From assembly GCA_003644335.1 (NCBI GenBank), contig QNCB01000058.1, positions 1 to 7,207 on the forward strand: a stretch of 7,207 nt of DNA, in the 5' to 3' direction. Shown in pieces: positions 1-6,043 of this stretch; positions within the stretch are counted from its first letter, which is position 1; every line of letters begins with the position of its first letter. This stretch comes from Planctomycetota bacterium. GTDB taxonomy: Bacteria > Planctomycetota > Phycisphaerae > SM23-33. A program made the position numbers and the translations under genes. The notes under the pieces are model-generated. The model did not search any database, was not told the origin of the DNA, and worked only from the letters and a program-made list of their open reading frames with translations.

Positions 1-2
1 AA

Positions 3-74
3 CTAAACACCCGCCCGCGAAAATGCCTGGGCTTCAGACCGCCCGATATTGTATACTTTAGCCGCGCGGCGTAA
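3..74 (+). pseudogene. C-terminal fragment of an IS30-family transposase (partial at window edge)
   Basis: The frame beginning at base 3 reads LNTRPRKCLGFRPPDIVYF and then a few residues to a TAA at 72-74. The N-x-RPRK-x-LGF-x-P core is the conserved C-terminal signature of IS30-type transposases, which are DDE enzymes that move the element by cut or copy and paste. The rest of the gene lies outside the window. The expected T-P-x-E-V-F of the family appears here as P-P-D-I-V-Y-F. A different frame downstream (86-103) reads VALGS then a stop, which resembles what I remember of the usual end of this family, so the copy may have lost its frame near 57-62. No terminal inverted repeat can be paired because the other end is not present. 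Whether the upstream part is intact is unknown. Confidence 0.55.
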
Positions 75-133
75 CGGACTCATGTGTCGCACTTGGGAGT
101 TGAATCCGCCGATAAATAAAATGGAGATGTAAA

Positions 134-196
134 ATGAAAAAAAACAAAAATGGTTTTTGTGTGTGGTTTGACCGCCTTGATCTAATTCAGCAATAA
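134..196 (+). CDS. Candidate small ORF or leader peptide, 20 residues
   Basis: ATG at 134 opens a 20-codon frame (M-K-K-N-K-N-G-F start, ending L-I-Q-Q) that closes at TAA 194-196. A GGAG Shine-Dalgarno at 123-126 sits seven bases before the ATG, which is better placed than the site of the large gene downstream. The basic start followed by G-F recalls a type IV prepilin leader, but the expected T-L-x-E-L and hydrophobic helix do not follow. It is therefore either a broken remnant, a leader peptide or chance. The A-rich codons at 137-150 form half of a perfect palindrome with 154-160. No function can be assigned. Confidence 0.2.
   Translation: MKKNKNGFCVWFDRLDLIQQ
144..160. repeat. Perfect 7-base inverted repeat, AT-rich
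   Basis: ACAAAAA at 144-150 and TTTTTGT at 154-160 are exact reverse complements around a TGG loop. The stem is almost entirely A/T and is not followed by a T-run beyond itself, so it is a poor intrinsic terminator. It lies inside the 20-codon candidate ORF. Confidence 0.45.
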
Positions 197-197
197 A
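168..197 (+). promoter_or_regulatory. Weak candidate promoter for the kinase-HAD gene
   Basis: TTGACC at 168-173 matches five of six bases of a sigma-70 -35 box. AATAAA at 192-197, 18 bases on, matches four of six of a -10 box. Transcription would begin near 204 and leave a leader of about 77 bases carrying the hairpin at 236-248. The match is modest and the host's sigma preferences are unknown. Confidence 0.25.
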
Positions 198-235
198 ACT
201 TATGGAAACAGCTTTTAACTAGCCCCGCTTGTGGC

Positions 236-248
236 GGTCGTGCCGACC
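236..248 (+). other. Short hairpin in the leader of the kinase-HAD gene
   Basis: GGTCG at 236-240 pairs perfectly with CGACC at 244-248 around a TGC loop. The same G-rich stretch can instead pair with CCGC at 225-228 or, over a longer distance, with GACCGCC at 170-176. No T-run follows, so it is not an intrinsic terminator. Confidence 0.35.
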
Positions 249-280
249 ATAAAGGTTAACAGTATAAAACAGGTTAAATA

Positions 281-2191
281 ATGGAAAAGAATAATAAGAA
301 TTGGTTAGAGGACTGTCTGGACGGAATAGAGAAAACACGTGTGGCGGTATTCGGCGACTTTTGTCTGGATGCGTATTGGCTGATGTCTGATGACGACAGC
401 GAAGTATCGGTTGAGACCGGGTTGCCGGTGAGGCGGGTTATAAAACAGGAATACAGCCTGGGAGGAGCGGCAAACATTGTTGACAATCTCGTGGCGCTGG
501 GTGTTAAGGAAATTGTTCCGGTGGGTCTGATTGGAGATGACCTGTATGGCGGGCTTATGCAGAAGATGTTTCAGGAGCTTGGGGTTGATGCAGGAAGCCT
601 GCTGAGTTGTCAGGCGGACTGGCAGACGTTTGTTTTCGGCAAGCCATGTGTAGATGACAGCGAACAGAGCCGCATTGATTTTGGCGGCTTTAATGTGCTT
701 GCGTCCGCATCTTGCGAGGCTTTGGCAAAGGAACTGGATTCTGTTGCGGCTGAAGTTGATATTGTCATCTTAAACCAGCAGGTTGTGGCGGGGGTCTCGA
801 CGCCGGAAATGATCGAGCGGATAAACGCGGTGATTGCCCGTCATCCGGGCTGTCGCTTTATTGTCGATTCGCGGCATCGAGCTGAGCTTTACAAGGGGGC
901 CATGCTGAAGATAAATGCTCATGAGGCTGCCCGTGTTATAGGTAACCCCAGAGAACTGGATGAGAGGATTACGGCTGACCAGGCTCGTGAGTACGGCACA
1001 ACACTTTATAAACGAACATCCTGTCCGGTATTTATTACGCGCGGCGAGAATGGCATCGTTATGGTTGATCAGGACGGGCTGCAGGAGATACCCGGCATTC
1101 AGGTTATCGAGCGTATAGATCCGGTTGGCGCAGGGGATACCACTGTGTCCGCTCTGGGTGCCGTGCTCGGCAGCGGAGGCGATACATTTTCGGCGGCAAA
1201 ACTTGCCAACATAGCCGCCTCCGTGACGGTTCGTAAGATTCAGACCACCGGTACAGCCAGTCCCGACGAAATTCGTCATATGGGTCCGAACCCGGATTAT
1301 GTCTATCTGCCGGAGCTGGCCGACGATCCGCGCCACGCCAAATATCTCGACGGCAGCGAAATCGAGGTTGTTCGGATGTTGCCGGATGAACTGAATATTC
1401 GCCATGCGATTTTCGACCATGATGGCACGATATCGACACTGCGTCAGGGGTGGGAGCATATCATGGAGCCGATGATGGTTCGCGCGATTCTTGGAGAAAA
1501 ATATGAAGATGCCGATGAGGTTCTTTATCACAAGGTAGTGGATACATCACGCCGCTTTATTGACAAAACCACCGGCATCCAGACATTGGTGCAGATGCAG
1601 GGCGTGATTGAGCTGGTTCGGCAATTCGGCTGTGTGCCGGAGGATGAAATTCTCGATATGTACGGGTATAAGGCTATTTATAACGATGCCTTGTTGGAGA
1701 TGGTAGATAAACGGGTAGAAAAACTTAAGCGCGGCGAGCTGGATTCACGGGATTTCCAGATTAAAAACGCTCTGCCGCTATTGGAGAAACTTCATTCCAG
1801 GGGCGTGAAACTATATCTTGCCAGCGGCACGGATGAAGTAGACGTCATCGCCGAGGCTAAGGCGTTGGGTTATGCGAATCTGTTTGAAGGCGGAATATTC
1901 GGAGCTACTGGTGATATTAAAGTCGAAGCCAAGCGTGTGGTTTTGGAGCGGATTATTCGCGAGAACAATCTAAGTGGCTCGGAGTTTGTTACGTTTGGCG
2001 ACGGGCCTGTAGAGATGCGCGAATGCCACAAACGCGGCGGTATATCAGTAGGCATCGCCAGCGACGAGGTACAACGGTTCGGCTTGAACCTATCCAAACG
2101 AACCCGCCTGATCCGCGCCGGAGCGGACTTGATAGTTCCTGACTTTAGCCAACTCGACAAGTTGCTGAAAGCAATCAACCTGGCTGGATAA
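281..2191 (+). CDS. Fusion of RfaE/HldE-like PfkB sugar kinase and HAD-superfamily phosphatase
   Basis: Residues about 18-335 form a PfkB/ribokinase fold closest to the kinase half of HldE (D-glycero-beta-D-manno-heptose-7-phosphate kinase). It shows GDFCLDAYW at 25-33, GGAANIV at 61-67, FITRGENG at 251-258 and DPVGAGDT at 280-287, with the catalytic Asp at 286 in the GAGD anion hole. The TGTASPDEI near 323-331 also matches the end of the RfaE kinase domain. Residues about 370-636 are a HAD domain: D379-H-D381-G-T for motif I, S515-G-T for motif II, a probable motif III Lys at 551, and G573-D574-G for motif IV. About 110 residues between motifs I and II make a helical C1-type cap. HldE normally carries an adenylyltransferase domain here instead. 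The expected activities are ATP-dependent phosphorylation of a sugar and hydrolysis of a phosphoester, in the cytoplasm. Substrates are unknown. The start is ATG 281 with a weak AGG seven bases upstream. The gene is followed after 36 bases by a URO-D-like gene, probably in the same transcript. Domain calls are strong; the heptose link is inference. Confidence 0.88.
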   Translation: MEKNNKNWLEDCLDGIEKTRVAVFGDFCLDAYWLMSDDDSEVSVETGLPVRRVIKQEYSLGGAANIVDNLVALGVKEIVPVGLIGDDLYGGLMQKMFQELGVDAGSLLSCQADWQTFVFGKPCVDDSEQSRIDFGGFNVLASASCEALAKELDSVAAEVDIVILNQQVVAGVSTPEMIERINAVIARHPGCRFIVDSRHRAELYKGAMLKINAHEAARVIGNPRELDERITADQAREYGTTLYKRTSCPVFITRGENGIVMVDQDGLQEIPGIQVIERIDPVGAGDTTVSALGAVLGSGGDTFSAAKLANIAASVTVRKIQTTGTASPDEIRHMGPNPDYVYLPELADDPRHAKYLDGSEIEVVRMLPDELNIRHAIFDHDGTISTLRQGWEHIMEPMMVRAILGEKYEDADEVLYHKVVDTSRRFIDKTTGIQTLVQMQGVIELVRQFGCVPEDEILDMYGYKAIYNDALLEMVDKRVEKLKRGELDSRDFQIKNALPLLEKLHSRGVKLYLASGTDEVDVIAEAKALGYANLFEGGIFGATGDIKVEAKRVVLERIIRENNLSGSEFVTFGDGPVEMRECHKRGGISVGIASDEVQRFGLNLSKRTRLIRAGADLIVPDFSQLDKLLKAINLAG

Positions 2192-2216
2192 ATAATTTAT
2201 TGAACATTAAAATTGC

Positions 2217-2221
2217 AGGGA
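2217..2221 (+). promoter_or_regulatory. Ribosome binding site deciding the start of the first URO-D-like gene
   Basis: AGGGA lies six bases before ATG 2228. The in-frame TTG at 2213 overlaps the site itself and has no comparable sequence in front of it, so the ATG is preferred. Confidence 0.6.
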
Positions 2222-2227
2222 TTAACT

Positions 2228-3262
2228 ATGTTGCCTAGAGAAAGAATAATCAATAACATCAATTTCAGATCAACTGACATGCTTCCGTTGCGTATATACG
2301 CTGCTGACGGAGGCCTGTACGAGCATGGGCAGAAACTTGTCGATCTTATTAAAGAGTGCGGGCATGACTTTGGCGATTTCAAAGATTTAACTTTGCCCAA
2401 GCCCCCGCCGCAGGAGGATTTCGATTCCGATGGCAGTTATCATGCAATTAAGGTTGACGAGTGGGGCACGAAATGGGAGTACCGTATCTTTGGCATTTGG
2501 GGCCATCCGATAGGCTGGCCTCTCGAAGACATGGGGAACCTGGACAATTATAAAATACCGACATCGCCAGCTATGAGCAGTGCCGAGTTCGATAAGGCCA
2601 AGAGCCAGGCTGACCTCCATAAGCAGCAGTACTACTTGCTGGGAGAAGGTGGCGGCATTTTCGAAAAGATGCATTCGTTGCGGCGCTTTGAAGATGTGTT
2701 GATGGATGTTACGCTTGATACGCCGGAAATCAACAAGCTTGCAGACATGATTATGGAAGGCGTAGCAGAGCGAGTCAGCCATTCGCTGGCGTTGGATGTT
2801 GACGGGGTTGCCTTTGGGGATGACTTTGGAACTGAAACTTCATTGTTGCTGTCGCCGGGTGTCTGGCGGAAATTTTTCAGGCCCAGATACAAAGCGCTTA
2901 TGGAGCCGGTTACCAAGGCTGGTAAAAAAGTGTTTATGCATTGCTGCGGGCAGGTGTCGGATTTGCTGGAAGATTTTAGGGATGTCGGTATTGACGTCAT
3001 CTGGCCTCAGTTGCCGGTCTACGATCTGCCGGAGTTGGCGAGGCGTTGTCGCGACATAGGCCTGGCCTTGGAGCTGCACCCGGATCGTGGAAGCCTGATG
3101 CAACGCGGCACGCCGGGGGATGTCAGAGCCTACGTGCATAATCTGGTAGACACATTCGATCCGCTCTCGGGTGGCTCGTGGCTGTACATCGAAATTGACC
3201 CCGGCTTCCCCTGGGAAAATGTCCAAGCCCTCTTCGAAACGGCGATGGAATTAAGAGCATAG
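2228..3262 (+). CDS. URO-D/MtaA-superfamily protein with an HxCG motif
   Basis: This 344-residue protein belongs to the uroporphyrinogen decarboxylase superfamily, which includes true URO-D and the cobalamin-linked methyltransferases MtaA, MtbA and CmuA. The TIM-barrel signature G197-D-D-F-G-T followed by LSPGVWRKFFRPRYK at about 208-222 is typical of the non-heme members, as is GTPGDV at 295-300. H238-C-C240-G fits the first two ligands of the methyltransferase zinc motif HxC...C, but there is no cysteine near the C terminus where the third is expected; E322 or D324 are the nearby acidic residues. The arginine-rich N-terminal substrate segment of heme-pathway URO-D is missing, so heme synthesis is unlikely. 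A methyl-transfer or related role is an inference. I chose ATG 2228 because AGGGA at 2217-2221 lies six bases upstream; an in-frame TTG at 2213 would add five residues and bury that site. The gene ends in TAG, after which the same frame stays open for 69 codons. Confidence 0.82.
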   Translation: MLPRERIINNINFRSTDMLPLRIYAADGGLYEHGQKLVDLIKECGHDFGDFKDLTLPKPPPQEDFDSDGSYHAIKVDEWGTKWEYRIFGIWGHPIGWPLEDMGNLDNYKIPTSPAMSSAEFDKAKSQADLHKQQYYLLGEGGGIFEKMHSLRRFEDVLMDVTLDTPEINKLADMIMEGVAERVSHSLALDVDGVAFGDDFGTETSLLLSPGVWRKFFRPRYKALMEPVTKAGKKVFMHCCGQVSDLLEDFRDVGIDVIWPQLPVYDLPELARRCRDIGLALELHPDRGSLMQRGTPGDVRAYVHNLVDTFDPLSGGSWLYIEIDPGFPWENVQALFETAMELRA

Positions 3263-3277
3263 AGCCTGGCTTGCCAT

Positions 3278-3301
3278 GCGACGATTTTCATCGATGATCG
3301 C
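3278..3301 (+). other. Imperfect hairpin after the first URO-D-like gene
   Basis: GCGA (3278-3281) pairs with TCGC (3298-3301), and CGAT (3282-3285) with ATCG (3290-3293), around a TTTC loop and with a four-base ATGA bulge on the 3' side. It begins 15 bases after the TAG. No T-run follows, so it is not a classical intrinsic terminator, but it could slow exonucleases or separate two transcripts. Confidence 0.3.
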
Positions 3302-3329
3302 AACACATTAGCCAACGCCAACAAAACTT

Positions 3330-3349
3330 GGCCTGGGCAAGTCCCAGCC
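3330..3349 (+). other. Second imperfect hairpin in the 241-base gap
   Basis: CTGGG (3333-3337) pairs with CCCAG (3343-3347) around CAAGT, and GG at 3330-3331 can pair with CC at 3348-3349 leaving one bulged C. It is GC-rich and without a T-tract. No known riboswitch consensus is recognised around it. Confidence 0.3.
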
Positions 3350-3424
3350 GACGGGGAACAGAGAACTGCCGCACCGAAAAAAAACCTGCCAGAAAATCAG
3401 ATCGCTCACGTTCTAATCTCGCAG

Positions 3425-3453
3425 TTGAAAAAAGCGGGACAAGTGGTTGCAAT
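3425..3453 (+). promoter_or_regulatory. Weak candidate promoter before the HIT-like gene
   Basis: TTGAAA at 3425-3430 and TGCAAT at 3448-3453 are spaced by 17 bases and match five and four of six sigma-70 consensus positions. A start near 3460 would give a leader of about 44 bases that includes the AAGG Shine-Dalgarno at 3494-3497. This is the only sizeable gap in the gene run, so a second promoter here is plausible, but the match alone is weak. Confidence 0.22.
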
Positions 3454-3503
3454 AAGTGTAAACTTGAAATAAGTAACCCGATAAATAAATTTTAAGGTAG
3501 AGC

Positions 3504-4004
3504 ATGGCATTGATTTACGAAGCTGACAATTTTCTGGTAGAAGCGGTGGGCAAACCTCATATTGATAGGGATGATGGCGGGCATGTCATCATTTATCCAA
3601 AAGTTAAAGTTCGCGATAGGCAGCAGTTATCCACAGAACTTGCTGTTGAGTTAATGATGCTCACTATTATTGTCGGTCAGGCAATGCGTGAGGTAATGAA
3701 TAGACATGGAGTCGATATTGCAAGGATAAATTATCAAGACAATGGCAATTGGGGTGTTTTCAGTCCAGAGGGGCCATATTTACATATTCACCTGTATGGT
3801 AGAGCCAAGAGTGCCAGAATCCAGAAGTATGGACATGCCTGTGTGTTTCCACACATAGAAGAAAATCCGGAGTATTATGAGCATTCAAAACCGCTTAACA
3901 AAAACGATATTGATGTTATGAAAACAGAAATTAAAAGATTACATCAAAACTTGATTGATGAGCATCCGGATAGTTTCATTGCGCTGATGAATATACCGTA
4001 CTAA
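3504..4004 (+). CDS. HIT-superfamily-like protein, 166 residues
   Basis: HIT proteins are nucleotidyl hydrolases or transferases that use a central histidine of H-x-H-x-H. Here the segment G-P-Y92-L-H94-I-H96-L-Y-G-R fits that motif with tyrosine in place of the first histidine, leaving the nucleophile position (H94) and the third histidine (H96). INYQDNGNWG at 75-84 corresponds to the N-x-G loop that precedes the motif in this fold. A later region with H111, H117 and a charged helix (about 134-152) is family-specific. The length suits a single-domain HIT protein. ATG 3504 has AAGG six bases upstream. By hand count 3541-3960 is about 40% GC, lower than sampled stretches of the genes on either side. 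The gene is followed after 36 bases by a URO-D-like gene. Substrate is unknown; a divergent, non-HIT role is possible. Confidence 0.6.
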   Translation: MALIYEADNFLVEAVGKPHIDRDDGGHVIIYPKVKVRDRQQLSTELAVELMMLTIIVGQAMREVMNRHGVDIARINYQDNGNWGVFSPEGPYLHIHLYGRAKSARIQKYGHACVFPHIEENPEYYEHSKPLNKNDIDVMKTEIKRLHQNLIDEHPDSFIALMNIPY

Positions 4005-4040
4005 CCCGGAGATGAAAATATAGAAGAGGAAACTTTTACT

Positions 4041-5120
4041 ATGAACAATCTGACAAATAAATATGGCTCGTTTCAGGAAGGCGCAAAGCGATTGCAAGCG
4101 GCGACCAGCGGTGTTCCTGACCGTATCCCGGTCTATGCCGCGATGCATGATTTTGCAAGGCATGAATTCAAGCTCAGCTCAAAGGATTTCTATTTCGAGC
4201 CGGATGTCTTTGTGCCTGCTGTTTTGGACACTCATCTGAAGTACGGCATTGATGCAGCGACAATCGGTTATGACACATACAACATTGAAGCTGGCGCACT
4301 GGGGCAGGAGATAGCCTTCAATGAAGATTCTGTCCCTTCGGCGAAGGCGCCGATAATCAATACCCCCGATGACTTGAAAAAGATAAAGACCCCGGATTTC
4401 AGTTCTGAAGGCAGGTTCCCGTTTGTAAATGGTATAAATACATTGTTTCAGGAGCTGACAGGTCTGGCGCCTGTTATAAAATATTGCGCGCCGTTCAGTC
4501 TGGCAGCGAATCTGCGTGGCATTGAAAATCTGATTATGGACATGTGTACCAATCCTGACTTTGCCAGCGAACTTTTAACAACTTTAACTGAGGATGTTAT
4601 CGCGCCGTGGATATGTTATCAGCAAAAGCTGTTTCCTGATGCGAAATCAATATGCGGCGCCGACGCCTACGCTTCGCCGCCGATTCTCAGCCCATCGTTT
4701 TTAGTCGAGTGGGCTTTGCCGTATATCGTAAGGCTTAGAGAGTTGTGCGGCGAAGGTGTTTATGTGCCGAACTGGGTTGGAGACAGCTGCTTTGATAATC
4801 CGGAAGAAATGTTCAGTTATAAATTAAAAGCGTGTCCCAAATTTCTGGAAGGGCAGGACCCTGATGTGGAAAAAATCGGACCGGAGAAATACAAAGAGTA
4901 TGCCGAGAAACATAATGTGCCTCTGGTATTGGGAATCGGTTCAAAGTTTCTCGCTCAAGCCAGCCGAAAAGAAGTAGTTGACCGGGTGCAAAATTATATT
5001 GATATTGGTGGCAGAGGCGGGCGTTTTGTCCTGTATTTATGCGGACTGACGAAAACAACACCGCCTGAAAATATAAGAGCGGTTATCAAAACAATTACAG
5101 AGTATTCATCCGAAAGATGA
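4041..5120 (+). CDS. Divergent URO-D-superfamily protein lacking the HxC zinc ligands
   Basis: This 359-residue protein has the URO-D superfamily plan: an N-terminal G-V-P-D-R-I-P-V-Y segment (24-32), PFSLAANLRG (151-160), a C-A-D-type strand ending G-A-D-A-Y (206-210), LSPSFLVEWALPYI (216-229), and a C-terminal PPENI (341-345). Where its upstream relative has HCCG, this protein has N244-W-V246-G247, so the first two zinc ligands of the MtaA type are gone. Yet C334 in LYLCG is near the place of the third ligand. It lacks the heme-pathway URO-D signature, so a role in heme synthesis is unlikely. GAGGA at 4026-4030 lies ten bases before ATG 4041. It sits between the HIT-like gene and an amidohydrolase, both closely spaced. 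The reaction is unknown; methyl transfer or decarboxylation of a small acid are the family precedents. Confidence 0.78.
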   Translation: MNNLTNKYGSFQEGAKRLQAATSGVPDRIPVYAAMHDFARHEFKLSSKDFYFEPDVFVPAVLDTHLKYGIDAATIGYDTYNIEAGALGQEIAFNEDSVPSAKAPIINTPDDLKKIKTPDFSSEGRFPFVNGINTLFQELTGLAPVIKYCAPFSLAANLRGIENLIMDMCTNPDFASELLTTLTEDVIAPWICYQQKLFPDAKSICGADAYASPPILSPSFLVEWALPYIVRLRELCGEGVYVPNWVGDSCFDNPEEMFSYKLKACPKFLEGQDPDVEKIGPEKYKEYAEKHNVPLVLGIGSKFLAQASRKEVVDRVQNYIDIGGRGGRFVLYLCGLTKTTPPENIRAVIKTITEYSSER

Positions 5121-5142
5121 AACAAAGACAGGAAAACAAACC

Positions 5143-6030
5143 ATGCTAATTGATATACATACGCATTGTCATTTGCAGCGGGCGTCTGACATCGTCCGGC
5201 AGTCGAATAAAGAGACCTGGCCTACGCCCGAACAGTTGATACAGATGATGGATAATAACGGTATCGACAAGTCGGTCATTCTGGGGTGCGTAAGCCCCGA
5301 ATGGCGATGGACTCTTGTTATTCCTGAAGAGATTCTTGAAATATGCAGTCAGTATCCGGACAGGCTTATTCCCTTCTGCAATTTCGATCCCCGTTATCTG
5401 ACAAACGATACCACGGCGGACTTTATGCCATTGCTGAAAACCTACAAGAAACTTGGATGCAAAGGCGTTGGCGAATATTTCCCGAACATTCCGTTTGACG
5501 ACCCTTTGAATATAAACTTTTTCCGGCAGGTGGAGAGTATAGGTTTGCCCCTTATTTTTCATATTGCTCCGGAAATTGGAGGACACTACGGCGTGTACGA
5601 CGAGCCGGGCCTGCCCCGCCTGGAAAAAGTGCTTCAGGCTTGCCCAGGCCTTGTATTACTCGCGCATTCAGCGGCATTTTGGTCGGAAATCAGCGCAAAT
5701 ATGACGGGCGAGGAACGCAATGGCTATCCGCATGGGAAAGTAGTTCCAGGCAGAGTTGTGGAGCTGATGCAAAAATATCCGAACCTCCATGGCGACCTGT
5801 CAGCTGGTAGTGGGTTCAATGCTATCAGTCGCGATCCTGAATTTGGATACCAATTTCTGGAGGAGTTTCAGAACAGACTTTATTTCGGAACAGATATTTG
5901 CAATAATCTCCAGGAAACGCCGATAGTCGGATACTTCAGAAAACTGAAAGCGGAAAAACTTATTTCAGCTGAAGCCTATGAAAAAATAACATGGAAAAAT
6001 GCCGCGGAGTTATTGGATATTTCAATATAG
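5143..6030 (+). CDS. Amidohydrolase-superfamily metal-dependent hydrolase (COG2159 type)
   Basis: The 295-residue protein begins MLIDIHTHCH, giving the metal-binding H6-x-H8 of the amidohydrolase TIM barrel. Further ligands fit the family pattern: H140 in PLIFH, H175 in LLAHSA, and D251 in YFGTDIC. GVGEYFPN near 108-115 holds the strand that often carries a carboxylate ligand (E111). COG2159 members include both hydrolases and the ACMSD/resorcylate-type non-hydrolytic decarboxylases. The substrate cannot be read from sequence. No signal peptide is seen, so it is cytoplasmic. AGGA at 5130-5133 lies nine bases before ATG 5143, and only 22 bases separate it from the URO-D-like gene. The next gene starts 13 bases after its TAG, which argues for one transcript with tdh and kbl. 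Confidence 0.85.
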   Translation: MLIDIHTHCHLQRASDIVRQSNKETWPTPEQLIQMMDNNGIDKSVILGCVSPEWRWTLVIPEEILEICSQYPDRLIPFCNFDPRYLTNDTTADFMPLLKTYKKLGCKGVGEYFPNIPFDDPLNINFFRQVESIGLPLIFHIAPEIGGHYGVYDEPGLPRLEKVLQACPGLVLLAHSAAFWSEISANMTGEERNGYPHGKVVPGRVVELMQKYPNLHGDLSAGSGFNAISRDPEFGYQFLEEFQNRLYFGTDICNNLQETPIVGYFRKLKAEKLISAEAYEKITWKNAAELLDISI

Positions 6031-6043
6031 AAGGAAATGGTAG

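Larger units (their letters stand above)
3263..3472 (+). other. Unassigned open frame following the TAG of the first URO-D-like gene
   Basis: Immediately after the TAG at 3260-3262 the same frame runs 69 codons without a stop to TAA 3470-3472. It has no ATG at its start and no recognised domain; the translation is polar, with a more amphipathic end (ISQLKKAGQVVAISVNLK). The upstream protein already ends where its family normally ends, so a readthrough extension is not required. It may be chance, a gene remnant, or part of a 5' region for the HIT-like gene. No good Shine-Dalgarno plus ATG is seen within it. Confidence 0.15.

Noticed and set aside
770..1531. A 253-codon open frame on the minus strand inside the kinase-HAD gene
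   Set aside because: It lies wholly antisense to a gene with clear domain motifs, its translation shows no recognisable family, and it has no supporting context. It is a shadow of the codon use of the real gene.
2213..2227. TTG at 2213 as the start of the first URO-D-like gene
   Set aside because: It overlaps the AGGGA Shine-Dalgarno that serves ATG 2228, and the five extra residues are not family-like.
3278..3349. Intrinsic terminator after the first URO-D-like gene
   Set aside because: Both hairpins are imperfect and neither is followed by a T-run on the plus strand.
2228..5120. Heme-pathway uroporphyrinogen decarboxylase (hemE) for either URO-D-like gene
   Set aside because: The N-terminal arginine-rich substrate signature of HemE is absent in both, and the neighbours are not heme genes.
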